The position numbers were made by a program, and so were the translations under genes. 10,377 nt of DNA from Candidatus Desantisiibacteriota bacterium (GTDB lineage: Bacteria; UBA9089; CG2-30-40-21): contig JACQYP010000004.1 in the NCBI GenBank assembly GCA_016208205.1, forward strand, positions 1 to 10,377, given 5' to 3'. The notes below the pieces were generated by a model that saw only the letters and a list, made by a program, of their open reading frames with translations, had not been told where the DNA came from and did not search any database. Positions 1-6,805 of the stretch are shown one piece after another. Numbering within the stretch: position 1 is the first letter of the stretch; each line of letters opens with the position of its first letter.

Positions 1-145
1 GGATGGAAAGGGTTTTGGAATTAGCCGCAAGAGAAGCTATTCTGATAACTATCCAGTAGGGATGAATGACTATATTGCACTCACCTTCATAGTTTTTTTT
101 GGTGCCTTTTGCTTATTTTTGAGATTAAGCGGATATGGGGGGTAG
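1..145 (+). CDS. C-terminal end of an EcfT/CbiQ-like transporter transmembrane subunit (partial, 5' cut by window)
   Basis: Reading from base 2 gives about 47 residues to a TAG at 143-145, with the 5' part outside the window. The tail contains GFGISRKRSY, then a spacer, MNDYIAL, a hydrophobic membrane segment and LRLSGYG. EcfT/CbiQ proteins, the membrane coupling subunits of energy-coupling-factor vitamin and metal importers, typically end with an RGFG-x-x-x-RT-x-Y motif, a D-[YW] and a final helix, so the match is to the general family pattern. No substrate-binding or ATPase subunit is visible, and the substrate cannot be named. The stop codon falls at the start of short GGTAGG/GGCAGG-like words. 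A competing frame ending at base 59 is shorter and has no recognisable content. Confidence 0.5.
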   Translation, partial: DGKGFGISRKRSYSDNYPVGMNDYIALTFIVFFGAFCLFLRLSGYGG

Positions 146-200
146 GTAAGGCAGGTAGACAGGCAGGAATTCTGCATAGCCTACTTGTTATTGCTTCTGA

Positions 201-236
201 TGTTTTCTTTGTGCTTTCGTGTCTTTGTGGCGAAAA
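201..236. repeat. Single arm of a CTTTGTG-word repeat upstream of purS
   Basis: The words CTTTGTG, CTTTCGTG and TCTTTGTGG run in tandem just upstream of the purS ribosome binding site. They are the reverse complement of the CACAAAG/GCACAAAG words in the hairpins at 1390-1490 and 3314-3403. No convincing second arm lies between 146 and 200, so this looks like a half element or a decayed copy. The rest of 146-254 shows only GGTAGG/GGCAGG-like words and no gene. Confidence 0.45.
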
Positions 237-254
237 ATTATCAAGGAGGTTGCT

Positions 255-491
255 ATGAAAAAAGTTAAGGTTTTCGTAACCTTAAAGGAAGGAATACTTG
301 ATCCTCAGGGATTGGCTATAAAGCATGCATTGGAATCCATAAATTATGAAGGGATAGAGGATGTCAGGATGGGAAAATATATAGAGCTGAAATTCTCAAA
401 AAATATTCCTGATGAAAAACTGAACCAGATGTGCGAACAGGTGCTTTCTAATCCTGTGATTGAAGATTATCGGATAGATGTGAACCAATAA
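255..491 (+). CDS. purS: Phosphoribosylformylglycinamidine synthase subunit PurS
   Basis: This 78-residue product has the size and sequence pattern of PurS: a MKKVKVFVTLKEGILDPQG opening, a central GIEDVRMGKYIEL strand and a short acidic C-terminus. PurS is the small structural subunit that, with PurQ and PurL, forms the multi-subunit enzyme converting FGAR to FGAM (ATP- and glutamine-dependent, fourth step of purine synthesis, cytoplasm). It is thought to bridge the glutaminase and the synthetase and to help ammonia pass between them. The ATG at 255 is chosen because a near-perfect AAGGAGGT lies at 243-250. An in-frame GTG at 219 would add 12 residues encoded by repeat DNA and is unlikely. 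PurQ follows 207 bases downstream, the expected partner; the gap is filled by an inverted repeat. Confidence 0.93.
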   Translation: MKKVKVFVTLKEGILDPQGLAIKHALESINYEGIEDVRMGKYIELKFSKNIPDEKLNQMCEQVLSNPVIEDYRIDVNQ

Positions 492-493
492 CC

Positions 494-660
494 CTCAGGT
501 TCATGGTTCAAAGGTTCACGGCTTGAGGGTTGGAGAGCAATGGAACTCGTCCCTGCGAATACAGGGAACTGAACGGTTTGAAGATTTGGCAACCAGTACA
601 CGAATTGACAACGTAAGCCTCCTAACCGTGAACCTCGAACCGTGAAGGGAGACAACCTGA
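494..660. repeat. Inverted repeat of GGTTCACGG words between purS and purQ
   Basis: The left arm (494-531) carries TCAGGTTCATGGTTC, then AGGTTCACGG. The right arm (618-660) carries the complement, CCGTGAACCTCGAACCGTGA, ending in CAACCTGA. Each arm is itself a tandem of degenerate GGTTCACGGTTC words. The interior holds a small palindrome, GTCCCTGCGAATACAGGGA (549-567), which differs by one base from a copy at 7303-7321. The right end continues into AACCTGAGTACTTAC (654-668), the reverse complement of a motif found twice more in the window. No protein is supported here. Transcribed from either side it could fold into a long imperfect hairpin. Confidence 0.8.
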
Positions 661-698
661 GTACTTACACTTACACAAAGACAGGAGGCTGAAAAACC

Positions 699-1448
699 GT
701 GAAATGGGCTGTTATTGTTTTCCCGGGGTCAAATTGTGACCATGATTGCTATTATATCTTAAAGGATGTTCTCAATCAGGATGTATGCTATAAATGGCAT
801 AAGGATACAAGCCTGTCCGGGATTGATTGTGTAGTTCTCCCGGGTGGATTTTCTTATGGTGATTATTTGCGATGCGGGGCAATTGCCAGATTTTCTCCAA
901 TAATGAATGAGGTAATAAGGTTTGCCAATAATAGGGGCATAGTCATAGGTATCTGTAATGGATTCCAGATATTGCTTGAAGCAGGATTATTACCCGGGGC
1001 AATGCTCAGGAATGAATCTTTACGATTTATTTGCAAGGATGTATATCTTCGTATCGAAAACAAGGAAACCGTATTTACCAGAGGCACGCAAACAGGTCAG
1101 GTATTAAAAATGCCCATTGCCCATGCAGAAGGAAACTACTTTGTAGATAACGAAACCTTAAGCAAACTTCAGAAAAATAACCAGATTGTATTTCGATATT
1201 GTACGCCGGAAAAAGATGATAAAGGTGTTGTCTCATTCACCTATGCAGATAATCCAAATGGGTCAATTGATAATATTGCCGGAATATGTAATGAAAATGG
1301 AAATGTGCTTGGCATGATGCCACATCCGGAAAGGGCTGCTGAACAGATTCTTGGGGGTGTAGACGGCAGATTGATATTTGAGTCTGTGATTACAGAGAGG
1401 CACAGAGAGGCACAAAGGCACAAAGGCACAAAGAAAACGACAATATAG
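699..1448 (+). CDS. purQ: Phosphoribosylformylglycinamidine synthase subunit PurQ (glutaminase)
   Basis: PurQ is a class I glutamine amidotransferase that hydrolyses glutamine and passes ammonia to PurL for FGAR-to-FGAM conversion in purine synthesis. The 249-residue product opens with the family pattern [13 protein letters not shown]. It has [17 protein letters not shown] near residues 47-63, the nucleophile Cys86 in GICNGFQIL, and His209 and Glu211 in MPHPERA, completing the catalytic triad. Start is GTG at 699, with AGGAGG at 683-688 ten bases upstream; no better start is seen. Together with purS it forms a two-gene set; purL must lie elsewhere. The last 18 or so residues (after LIFESV) are basic, low-complexity and encoded by the repeat element starting at 1390. 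The natural C-terminus has therefore probably been replaced by repeat-derived sequence, which explains a length about 20 residues above the usual size. The catalytic core appears intact. Confidence 0.95.
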   Translation: MKWAVIVFPGSNCDHDCYYILKDVLNQDVCYKWHKDTSLSGIDCVVLPGGFSYGDYLRCGAIARFSPIMNEVIRFANNRGIVIGICNGFQILLEAGLLPGAMLRNESLRFICKDVYLRIENKETVFTRGTQTGQVLKMPIAHAEGNYFVDNETLSKLQKNNQIVFRYCTPEKDDKGVVSFTYADNPNGSIDNIAGICNENGNVLGMMPHPERAAEQILGGVDGRLIFESVITERHREAQRHKGTKKTTI

Positions 1449-1490
1449 TCAATCAGTTAAAAAACTCTGTGCCTTTGTGCCTCTCTGTAA
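1390..1490. repeat. 101-bp hairpin element overlapping the purQ 3' end and abutting the pilT ribosome binding site
   Basis: The element begins TTACAGAGAGGCAC (1390-1403) and ends GTGCCTCTCTGTAA (1477-1490), perfect 14-base terminal inverted repeats. The left arm continues as GGCACAGAGA and GGCACAAA words to about 1433. The right arm runs from 1465. The purQ stop (TAG, 1446-1448) lies in the loop region. The pilT Shine-Dalgarno AAGGTGAT begins at 1489, on the last bases of the element. The whole purQ-pilT junction is therefore repeat DNA. As RNA it would fold into a stem that could affect coupling or pilT translation, but there is no U-run to make it a standard terminator. Confidence 0.85.
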
Positions 1491-1500
1491 GGTGATCAAT

Positions 1501-2589
1501 ATGGCAGAATTAAAAGATTTACTTACCCTGATGATTGAAAAGGGTGCTACAGATCTTCACATCAAGATTGGTAAAACACCTATATTTCGAATTAAGGGTA
1601 ATATTGTCTCATTGCAGGGTCCCTCTATGAGCGAGGATGATATAAATCGGTTCAGCTCCTCTATTATGGATACAGAACAGACTCAAAGATTTGAAAAAAG
1701 GCGATGGATTGATCTTTCTTACAGTATTCGCGGTCTTTCAAGGTTCAGGGCAAATATCTTTCATCAAAGAGGAACTATAGCTATGGCTATCCGGGCAATT
1801 CCTTTTAAGATACCAAGTATTGATGACCTTGGGCTTCCTGATGTTGTTAAGGATTTAAGCCTTAAACACAATGGATTGATTCTGGTAACAGGTCCTACCG
1901 GATCAGGGAAATCAACTACCCTGGCAGCTATGATTGATTATATCAATACTAACAGAGAATGCCATATTGCAACCATTGAGGACCCCATAGAATATTTGTT
2001 TCAGGATAAAAAGGCAACAATTACCCAGCGAGAAGTGGGTCAGGATGCAAAGACCATAAATGATGCTCTGAAAGCCATATTCAGACAGGATCCTGATGTC
2101 ATTCTGCTTGGAGAATTGCGAGACTTAGAGGATGTTAAGATTGCCCTGAGGGCAGCAGAAACAGGACACATTGTCCTTTCTACCCTTCATACAACAAGTG
2201 CTGCCCAAACAATAGAGAGGATATTAGCACTGTTCCCTTCAGAATATCAGGCACAGGTACGGATGCAGCTTTCCCTTTGTTTGCAAGGGGTGATTACCCA
2301 GCGATTGGTAAAAACAAAGGATGAAACCGGACGGGTAGCTGCAGCAGAAATAATGCTTAATTCTCCAACTATCCGAACATATATCGAAAAAGGGAGTACA
2401 TCAAGTATCTACAATGCTATCACAGCAGGTGTCAGTGTTTATCGGATGCAAACATTAGAGCAATCATTGATTGCTCTGGTAGCTAACGATGTTATTACAT
2501 ATCAAGAGGCATATATGGCATGTAATAATTCAGATATTCTTAAACGAACATTGCAGGGGTTTGGAGTGGAAGTGCCGGAGATGATGTAA
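1501..2589 (+). CDS. pilT: PilT-family type IV pilus retraction ATPase
   Basis: This is a 362-residue hexameric secretion/pilus ATPase of the PilT/PilU branch, expected at the cytoplasmic base of a type IV pilus where ATP hydrolysis drives pilus disassembly and twitching. The N-terminal PAS-like domain opens with a typical MAELKDLLTLMIEKGATDLH. The ATPase domain shows Walker A GPTGSGKST (131-139), the Asp box TIEDPIEY, Walker B DVILLGELRD (199-208) and the His box LSTLHTTSAAQTIERI (from about 226). The C-terminus carries IRTYIEKG and MQTLEQSLIALV, which resemble the AIRNLIREG and MQTMDQSL motifs of PilT and set it apart from PilB-type extension ATPases, which are longer. The ATG at 1501 is preceded by AAGGTGAT (1489-1496); an upstream TTG at 1477 would start inside the hairpin repeat. 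No other pilus gene is in the window, so it may be a second, orphan copy. PilU is the main alternative. Confidence 0.92.
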   Translation: MAELKDLLTLMIEKGATDLHIKIGKTPIFRIKGNIVSLQGPSMSEDDINRFSSSIMDTEQTQRFEKRRWIDLSYSIRGLSRFRANIFHQRGTIAMAIRAIPFKIPSIDDLGLPDVVKDLSLKHNGLILVTGPTGSGKSTTLAAMIDYINTNRECHIATIEDPIEYLFQDKKATITQREVGQDAKTINDALKAIFRQDPDVILLGELRDLEDVKIALRAAETGHIVLSTLHTTSAAQTIERILALFPSEYQAQVRMQLSLCLQGVITQRLVKTKDETGRVAAAEIMLNSPTIRTYIEKGSTSSIYNAITAGVSVYRMQTLEQSLIALVANDVITYQEAYMACNNSDILKRTLQGFGVEVPEMM

Positions 2590-2590
2590 G

Positions 2591-2781
2591 GTAACTGTTC
2601 AAAATCCAGTGAAGTTTTGAGCAGAAATGTAAAATGGAAACTGTAAATCTTAAAATGTGAAATGAGGAGAAGAATTGCTTGTCACAGGTAACATGTTGGG
2701 CTTAAGGAACTTACTTATTTTTCATTTTACATTTCCCATTTTACAGTTTACATTGAATTCTACATGATTTTGAGCAATTAC
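2591..2781. repeat. Two-level inverted repeat between pilT and the coiled-coil gene
   Basis: The outer ends are GTAACTGTTCAAAATC (from 2591) and GATTTTGAGCAATTAC (ending 2781), complementary with two mismatches. Inside them are arms of GTAAAATGGAAACTGTAAA words (about 2625-2665) and the complementary CATTTTACATTTCCC and ATTTTACAGTTTACATT words (about 2722-2760). The central part (about 2666-2721) has no recognised content. The layout, a short outer pair enclosing a low-complexity hairpin of unrelated words, is also seen at 3261-3449 and 6874-7174. Confidence 0.8.
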
Positions 2782-2797
2782 GATGTAAGAACCGTAG

Positions 2798-2818
2798 GGG
2801 CAGGGCTTGTCCCTGCCC
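2798..2818. repeat. Short GC-rich palindrome GGGCAGGG-CTTGT-CCCTGCCC
   Basis: This is a perfect 8-bp stem with a 5-base loop, preceded by GTAG. It is much richer in GC than its surroundings. It has the same design (GTAGGGGC, palindrome, GCCC) as the 9-bp palindrome at 7729-7749 inside the LysM gene, so the two appear to belong to one dispersed small repeat family. It lies immediately upstream of the coiled-coil gene. Confidence 0.7.
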
Positions 2819-2845
2819 GCAGGCTATGAAGGGGGTGTGAAACAA

Positions 2846-3217
2846 ATGCAGGAAGCAAAGAGTGATTTTTCTAAATTAGCAGCAAAGATATGGGAAAGCG
2901 AGGAACAAAGGGGTGGTCTTGAGGCTCAGATTAAGGAAAATGAAAGATTACTTAAAGAAAGTGAAGAGACTATCAATGAATTGAAAAGCAAGTTGGCAGC
3001 AAAAGAAGAAGAAATAAAAAGAATTCCAGAGATTGAAGGAATGCTGGAAAAACAAAAGCAGGACTCCCGCCTTGAAAAAGAACAATTGATGAAAAGAAAT
3101 CAGGCTATAATAGATGAATTAAAGACAGAACTAAGTAAAAAAACAAGTGAATTAATGGAAGAAAAAGGAAAAACCCTTCTACAGTTTATTGTTTCAAGGT
3201 ATATCAGGAAAGAGTGA
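2846..3217 (+). CDS. Small coiled-coil protein of unknown function
   Basis: The 123-residue product is almost entirely Glu, Lys, Leu, Gln and Ala in a heptad-like pattern (for example KSEETINELKSKL-like stretches through to ELSKKTSELMEEKG). It is predicted to be one long alpha-helical coiled coil with a short basic tail, FIVSRYIRKE. No signal peptide, membrane segment or enzyme motif is visible, so a soluble, dimerising structural or adaptor role is the most that can be inferred. The start at ATG 2846 is chosen because AAGGGGG (2829-2835) lies about ten bases upstream; an in-frame GTG at 2837 would be too close to that site. Extending to 2807 would translate the GC-rich palindrome and is unlikely. 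It lies downstream of pilT, but the repeat-filled gap gives no strong reason to link the two. I do not recognise a family. Confidence 0.6.
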   Translation: MQEAKSDFSKLAAKIWESEEQRGGLEAQIKENERLLKESEETINELKSKLAAKEEEIKRIPEIEGMLEKQKQDSRLEKEQLMKRNQAIIDELKTELSKKTSELMEEKGKTLLQFIVSRYIRKE

Positions 3218-3260
3218 AAAGTCAGAAAAAGCTTCTTTTGTCTCTTTTGTCTCGATTTTT

Positions 3261-3449
3261 GGGACGGTTCACTTTAGTTTGAAAGCTTTGTGGGTAAAAG
3301 ATGATGTAATTTTAACCGCAAAGTTCGCAAAGGAGACACAAAGCACGCAAAGAGGCATTAATTATACAAATTATCTTATTAAAACTTTGCGTCCTTTGCG
3401 GTTATTTTTAAAAGAAATCATAGGGAAAACGATGAAAATGAACCGTCCC
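3261..3449. repeat. Two-level inverted repeat: GGGACGGTTCA ends enclosing an AACCGCAAAG hairpin
   Basis: The outer arms are GGGACGGTTCACTTT (3261-3275) and AAAATGAACCGTCCC (3435-3449). The inner arms are AACCGCAAAGTTCGCAAAGG (from 3314) and CTTTGCGTCCTTTGCGGTT (3384-3402). CGATTTTT follows or precedes the outer arms on both sides. GGGACGGTTC-type ends resemble REP-like palindromes known to be mobilised by REP-associated tyrosine (Y1) transposases; that link is an inference, since no transposase is in the window. The rest of the 292-base gap (3218-3509) shows no gene. Confidence 0.8.
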
Positions 3450-3509
3450 CGATTTTTCTTTACGGACTGCTGATAACTGTCGGCTGAACACTTACCTGAA
3501 GGTTAACCC

Positions 3510-3798
3510 ATGGAAATTACTTCCTTTCTCAAAATAGGATTAGTAACCGTTCATCTGCGATCAACATCTAAGGATGCTGTATTGAAAGAAATGGTTGCTA
3601 TGCTCCACAAACAGAAGCATCTCCGAGGGCCTGAGTTTTGTAGGGGTATCAAGCAAAGGGATTGACTTTGGTGCCCCTGATAACAAACCCGTACACATCT
3701 TTTTTCTCTTCCTGACCCCTCTTTCAGAAACAGGAACACACCTTAAAATACTATCCAAAATCAGTTTGCTCGCACAAGATAAAATATTGATAGATGAA
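3510..3798 (+). pseudogene. Broken PtsN-like EIIA domain, originally fused to the N-terminus of the P-type ATPase
   Basis: From ATG 3510, preceded by GAAGG about seven bases upstream, the reading frame gives MEITSFLKIGLVTVHLRSTS and KDAVLKEMVAML, the start of a PTS EIIA (PtsN/fructose-type) domain. It then goes out of frame and stops at TGA 3663-3665 (51 residues). The second half of the domain resumes one frame over: EGLSFVGVSSKGIDFGAPDN, then HIFFLFLTP, HLKILSKISLL and AQSDEELLRVL, typical of the EIIA C-terminal half. Against the family about 30-35 residues are missing in between, including the REK-x-GSTGIG-x-G-x-AIPH segment with the phosphorylated histidine. One sequencing indel cannot explain that loss, so this is a real internal deletion with frame loss. 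There is no stop between the EIIA tail and the ATPase, which points to an ancestral single fused protein. Confidence 0.72.
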
Positions 3799-6657
3799 AT
3801 GATCCTGGCACAAAGCGACGAGGAATTGCTGAGAGTGCTCAAGATACAGCAGACCGAACAAAAAGGACGAGAAGAGTTTTTGTCATTATCCCGCGAAGAG
3901 ATTTATCAAGAATTGGATACAGGGGATAACGGACTCTCTTGTGATATTGCCAAACAGAGGCTTGAATACTATGGACCAAATGAACTCAGCAAAAAGAAAG
4001 GTACACCCCTTATACTTAAGTTTCTTTACAATTTTACAAACCTCCTTGCTCTTTTAATGTGGGCAGGGAGTGTGCTTGCATTTCTTATTGGGATGAAAGA
4101 GGTAGGCTGGACAATTATTGTTGTCATTGTGCTGAATGCCTTGTTCAGTTTCTGGCAGGAGTTCAAGGCATCAAAAGCCATCGAGGCACTTACCGTGCTT
4201 ATGCCGCGCCAAACTCGCGTGCTTCGCGATGGTAAAGAGCAGATAATACCGAGCTGCAACATTGTCCCGGGCGATATCGTTCTCTTTGAAGAGGGCGACA
4301 GCATACCTGCAGATGCCCGTCTTATCGAATCATATGAGCTTCGGGTTGACAACAGTATTTTTTCCGGTGAGTCGCGGCCAGGCTACAAAATGTCTGAAGG
4401 GGTTGACCAATACGAAGAATTCATCTGGACTGAAATACCCAACCTTGTGTTTGCCGGAACCAGCGTTATCTCCGGTACAGGCAAGGCTGTGGTCATTGCT
4501 ATAGGTATGGCCACAGAGCTTGGCAAGATTGCCGATTTAACACAATCGGTAAAGGAAGAGCCGAGTCCACTTCAAAAAGAGATTGACCGCTTAACAAAGA
4601 TCATTGCTGTAATTGCTGTCAGCCTTGGATTGATATTTTTTGTAATAGGCACCTTTGTTGCCAAACTTTCCCTTGCAGCAGCAGCACTGTTTGCCATTGG
4701 CATTATCCTGGGCAATGTGCCGGAAGGGCTGATGCCAACCGTTACCCTGTCGCTTGCTGTGGCAGTACAACGAATGTCAAAGCGAAATGTCCTTGTCAAA
4801 AAACTCATCTCAGTAGAAACCCTTGGTGCAACCGATGTTATCTGCACAGACAAGACAGGAACCCTTACAACCAGTCAGGTCTGTGTAAATAAATTGTGGC
4901 TTAATAGGAAAATTATAGAGGTAAGTGGCAGCGGCTATGAACCATTAGGTAGGTTTTTCTTAAATAGCAAGGATACGGTTTCGCCAGATGAATTTGATGC
5001 AGACAACCTACGGCTTTTTTCTACCATAGGCGTACTGTGCAGCACTGCCGGATTGATTGCCCCAGGGACAAAAGAGACAAAAGAGAAATGCTGGAATGTT
5101 CTGGGTGATCCAACTGAAGGGGCATTGCTCAGTCTTGCCGTAAAAACCGGTCTTGATATTGATAAGACCAGAGAGATGTTTCCATTAATCAAGCGATTTC
5201 CGTTTGAGTCGGTGCGTAAACGAATGAGCTCCCTACACCGGATTACCCCTGAGAAGGTGCGTGCCTTTGTCAAGGGATCACCAAAAGAGGTGCTTAACCT
5301 GTCAACGACTATTGCTCATGGGGATAAAACTGTGCCGCTCTCTGCTGATGACCGTGATCAGATTATGACCTCTCTGGATACATTTGCAGGTAATGGCCTC
5401 CGCGTTCTTGCTCTGGCATATCGGGATTATGTCAATATAGAGGCTACTTGCGAAACCGCCCAGCAGGTTGAATGCAACCTCACCTTTGTAGGGCTTGCAG
5501 CCATGCATGATCCACCCCGTCCTGAGGTAGAGGGTGCCATTGCTCGTTGCAAGAAAGCCGGTATCAGGATAGTCATGATTACCGGTGATTATGAGATTAC
5601 TGCCCTTGCTATTGCCCGTCAGGTAGGTATTGTGGAATCTTCAGATGTCAGGGTCGTAAGTGGAACAACCATAACATCCATGTCTGATAAAGACCTGCAG
5701 GAATTGCTTAACCATGAGGTTGTTTTTGCTCGTGTCAACCCTGAGCATAAGTTCCGAATTGTCAATGCATTCAAGGAAATAGGGCATATAGTTGCTGTTA
5801 CAGGTGACGGGGTCAATGATGCCCCGGCACTCAAACGAGCTGATATTGGCGTGGCAATGGGTGTTCGCGGCACTGATGTGGCAAGAGACGCAGCTGACAT
5901 GATATTAACCGATGATAACTTTGCCAGTATTGTAGCCGGTATCGAAGAGGGACGGGCTGTATTTAACAATATCCGTAAGTTCATGATCTATATATTTGCA
6001 CACCTTGTCCCTGAGGTCATACCATTTTGTCTATACGCAATATTTAAGATACCGTTTCCGATTACAGCCTTACAGATACTTGCTATTGACCTTGGCACTG
6101 AGACACTGCCGGCGATTGCACTTGGGACTGAAAAAGCAGAGGAAGGGCTGATGGATATGCCGCCAAGACCAAAAAACAAAGGGCTTATTGACTTTTCTGT
6201 ACTCTTCAGAGGATACCTTTTTCTTGGAATACTGAGCTCTATGGCAGTTCTTGCCGCCTATTTCTGGGTGTTGTTTAAGGGAGGGTGGTCACCTGGAATG
6301 CAATTAGAGGCAAATGACACGACATTTACTAATCCATTGCATTTGCATGCAATGACCATGGTCTTTGCCGGTATTGTGGTGATGCAGATTGCCAATGTGT
6401 TTGCCTGCAGAGGAGAGCTTAAATCTGTATTCACCAAGGGGCTGTTCAGTAACAAGCTTATTATCTGGGGCATTGCCTTTGAGCTTGTATTTACCGCAGC
6501 ATTAATTTACATCCCTTTTTTCCAGAAGATATTCAATACCGCTCCACTTACCTGTGCTGACTGGGGTATTCTGTTTGTTTTCATGATTGGTATCTTCTTT
6601 ATTGAAGAAGGTCGAAAACGGATTATGGCGAGGAAAGTTGTAGGTTGTAGGTTGTAG
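3595..6657 (+). CDS. Type IIC (Na+/K+-ATPase-like) cation-transporting P-type ATPase with degenerate EIIA N-terminus
   Basis: This inner-membrane pump moves cations using ATP through a phospho-Asp intermediate. Numbered from the TTG at 3595 (1020 residues), it has the cation-ATPase N-domain (from about 98, LSREEIYQEL), M1-M2 (about 150-190), M3-M4 with GNVPEGL (PEGL 376-379), CTDKTGTLT with phosphorylated Asp419, GDPTEGALL (504-512), the KGS lysine 560, GDGVNDAP (Asp738) and M5-M10 (about 790-1010). PE at 806-807 in M5 and IDLGTE (Asp832, Glu836) in M6 match the ion-binding pattern of the Na+/K+ and H+/K+ group more than Ca2+ pumps, so Na+ and/or K+ is inferred. The true start is uncertain. 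Residues 1-68 are the second half of the broken EIIA domain, TTG 3595 has no clear ribosome site, and the first internal ATG is 3799 (952-residue pump, also a weak site). The pump core is intact. The last six residues (VVGCRL) are encoded by a hairpin repeat. Confidence 0.9.
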   Translation: MLCSTNRSISEGLSFVGVSSKGIDFGAPDNKPVHIFFLFLTPLSETGTHLKILSKISLLAQDKILIDEMILAQSDEELLRVLKIQQTEQKGREEFLSLSREEIYQELDTGDNGLSCDIAKQRLEYYGPNELSKKKGTPLILKFLYNFTNLLALLMWAGSVLAFLIGMKEVGWTIIVVIVLNALFSFWQEFKASKAIEALTVLMPRQTRVLRDGKEQIIPSCNIVPGDIVLFEEGDSIPADARLIESYELRVDNSIFSGESRPGYKMSEGVDQYEEFIWTEIPNLVFAGTSVISGTGKAVVIAIGMATELGKIADLTQSVKEEPSPLQKEIDRLTKIIAVIAVSLGLIFFVIGTFVAKLSLAAAALFAIGIILGNVPEGLMPTVTLSLAVAVQRMSKRNVLVKKLISVETLGATDVICTDKTGTLTTSQVCVNKLWLNRKIIEVSGSGYEPLGRFFLNSKDTVSPDEFDADNLRLFSTIGVLCSTAGLIAPGTKETKEKCWNVLGDPTEGALLSLAVKTGLDIDKTREMFPLIKRFPFESVRKRMSSLHRITPEKVRAFVKGSPKEVLNLSTTIAHGDKTVPLSADDRDQIMTSLDTFAGNGLRVLALAYRDYVNIEATCETAQQVECNLTFVGLAAMHDPPRPEVEGAIARCKKAGIRIVMITGDYEITALAIARQVGIVESSDVRVVSGTTITSMSDKDLQELLNHEVVFARVNPEHKFRIVNAFKEIGHIVAVTGDGVNDAPALKRADIGVAMGVRGTDVARDAADMILTDDNFASIVAGIEEGRAVFNNIRKFMIYIFAHLVPEVIPFCLYAIFKIPFPITALQILAIDLGTETLPAIALGTEKAEEGLMDMPPRPKNKGLIDFSVLFRGYLFLGILSSMAVLAAYFWVLFKGGWSPGMQLEANDTTFTNPLHLHAMTMVFAGIVVMQIANVFACRGELKSVFTKGLFSNKLIIWGIAFELVFTAALIYIPFFQKIFNTAPLTCADWGILFVFMIGIFFIEEGRKRIMARKVVGCRL

Positions 6658-6696
6658 GTTAAGATTACAACCTACAACTTACAACTTACAACTTTA
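6634..6696. repeat. GTTGTAG-word hairpin across the P-type ATPase stop codon, possible terminator
   Basis: Three GTTGTAG words (6637-6657) are followed by the complementary ACAACCTACAACTTACAAC words (from 6667), giving a stem of about 28 bp with a very short loop. The ATPase stop TAG (6655-6657) lies within the left arm. A short T-run (CCCTTTTTTAT, 6700-6710) follows at a few bases' distance, so the hairpin may also weaken transcription leaving the gene. Confidence 0.8.
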
Positions 6697-6749
6697 CTAC
6701 CCTTTTTTATTTCCCCTAAAGTTTTAAGCATTTTTTGCCGATAAAGATA

Positions 6750-6805
6750 TTGAAGTTAAGAAGATGTAGTTTACCCCTCCCAGTTTCTATATCTACTAAC
6801 TTCAA
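6750..6805. repeat. Small inverted repeat TTGAAGTTAAGAAGATGTAG / CTATATCTACTAACTTCAA
   Basis: The left arm (6750-6769) and right arm (6787-6805) pair with a few mismatches around a CCCCTCCCAG-containing loop. The right arm runs straight into the terminator stem at 6804. It may form an alternative structure with that terminator, but no ligand-binding or leader-peptide signal is visible. Confidence 0.5.

Noticed and set aside
1..59. Alternative frame at the window start ending at base 59
   Set aside because: Only about 18 residues with no recognisable motif, while the other frame matches the EcfT tail pattern.
219..254. N-terminal extension of PurS from a GTG at 219
   Set aside because: The added residues are encoded by CTTTGTG repeat words, and the ATG at 255 has a near-perfect ribosome binding site.
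467..655. 62-residue minus-strand open frame between purS and purQ
   Set aside because: It consists of the inverted repeat translated in reverse.
3189..3473. 94-residue open frame after the coiled-coil gene
   Set aside because: It overlaps the end of the real gene and then translates only the 3261-3449 inverted repeat; no start signal or protein-like content.
3586..3662. Programmed +1 frameshift joining the EIIA start to the ATPase frame
   Set aside because: Both frames are open here, so it is possible, but the missing ~30-35 residues including the catalytic His point to deletion and decay rather than recoding; no obvious slippery site.
5619..5984. 121-residue minus-strand open frame
   Set aside because: It lies wholly within the P-type ATPase opposite strongly conserved motifs; a shadow frame.
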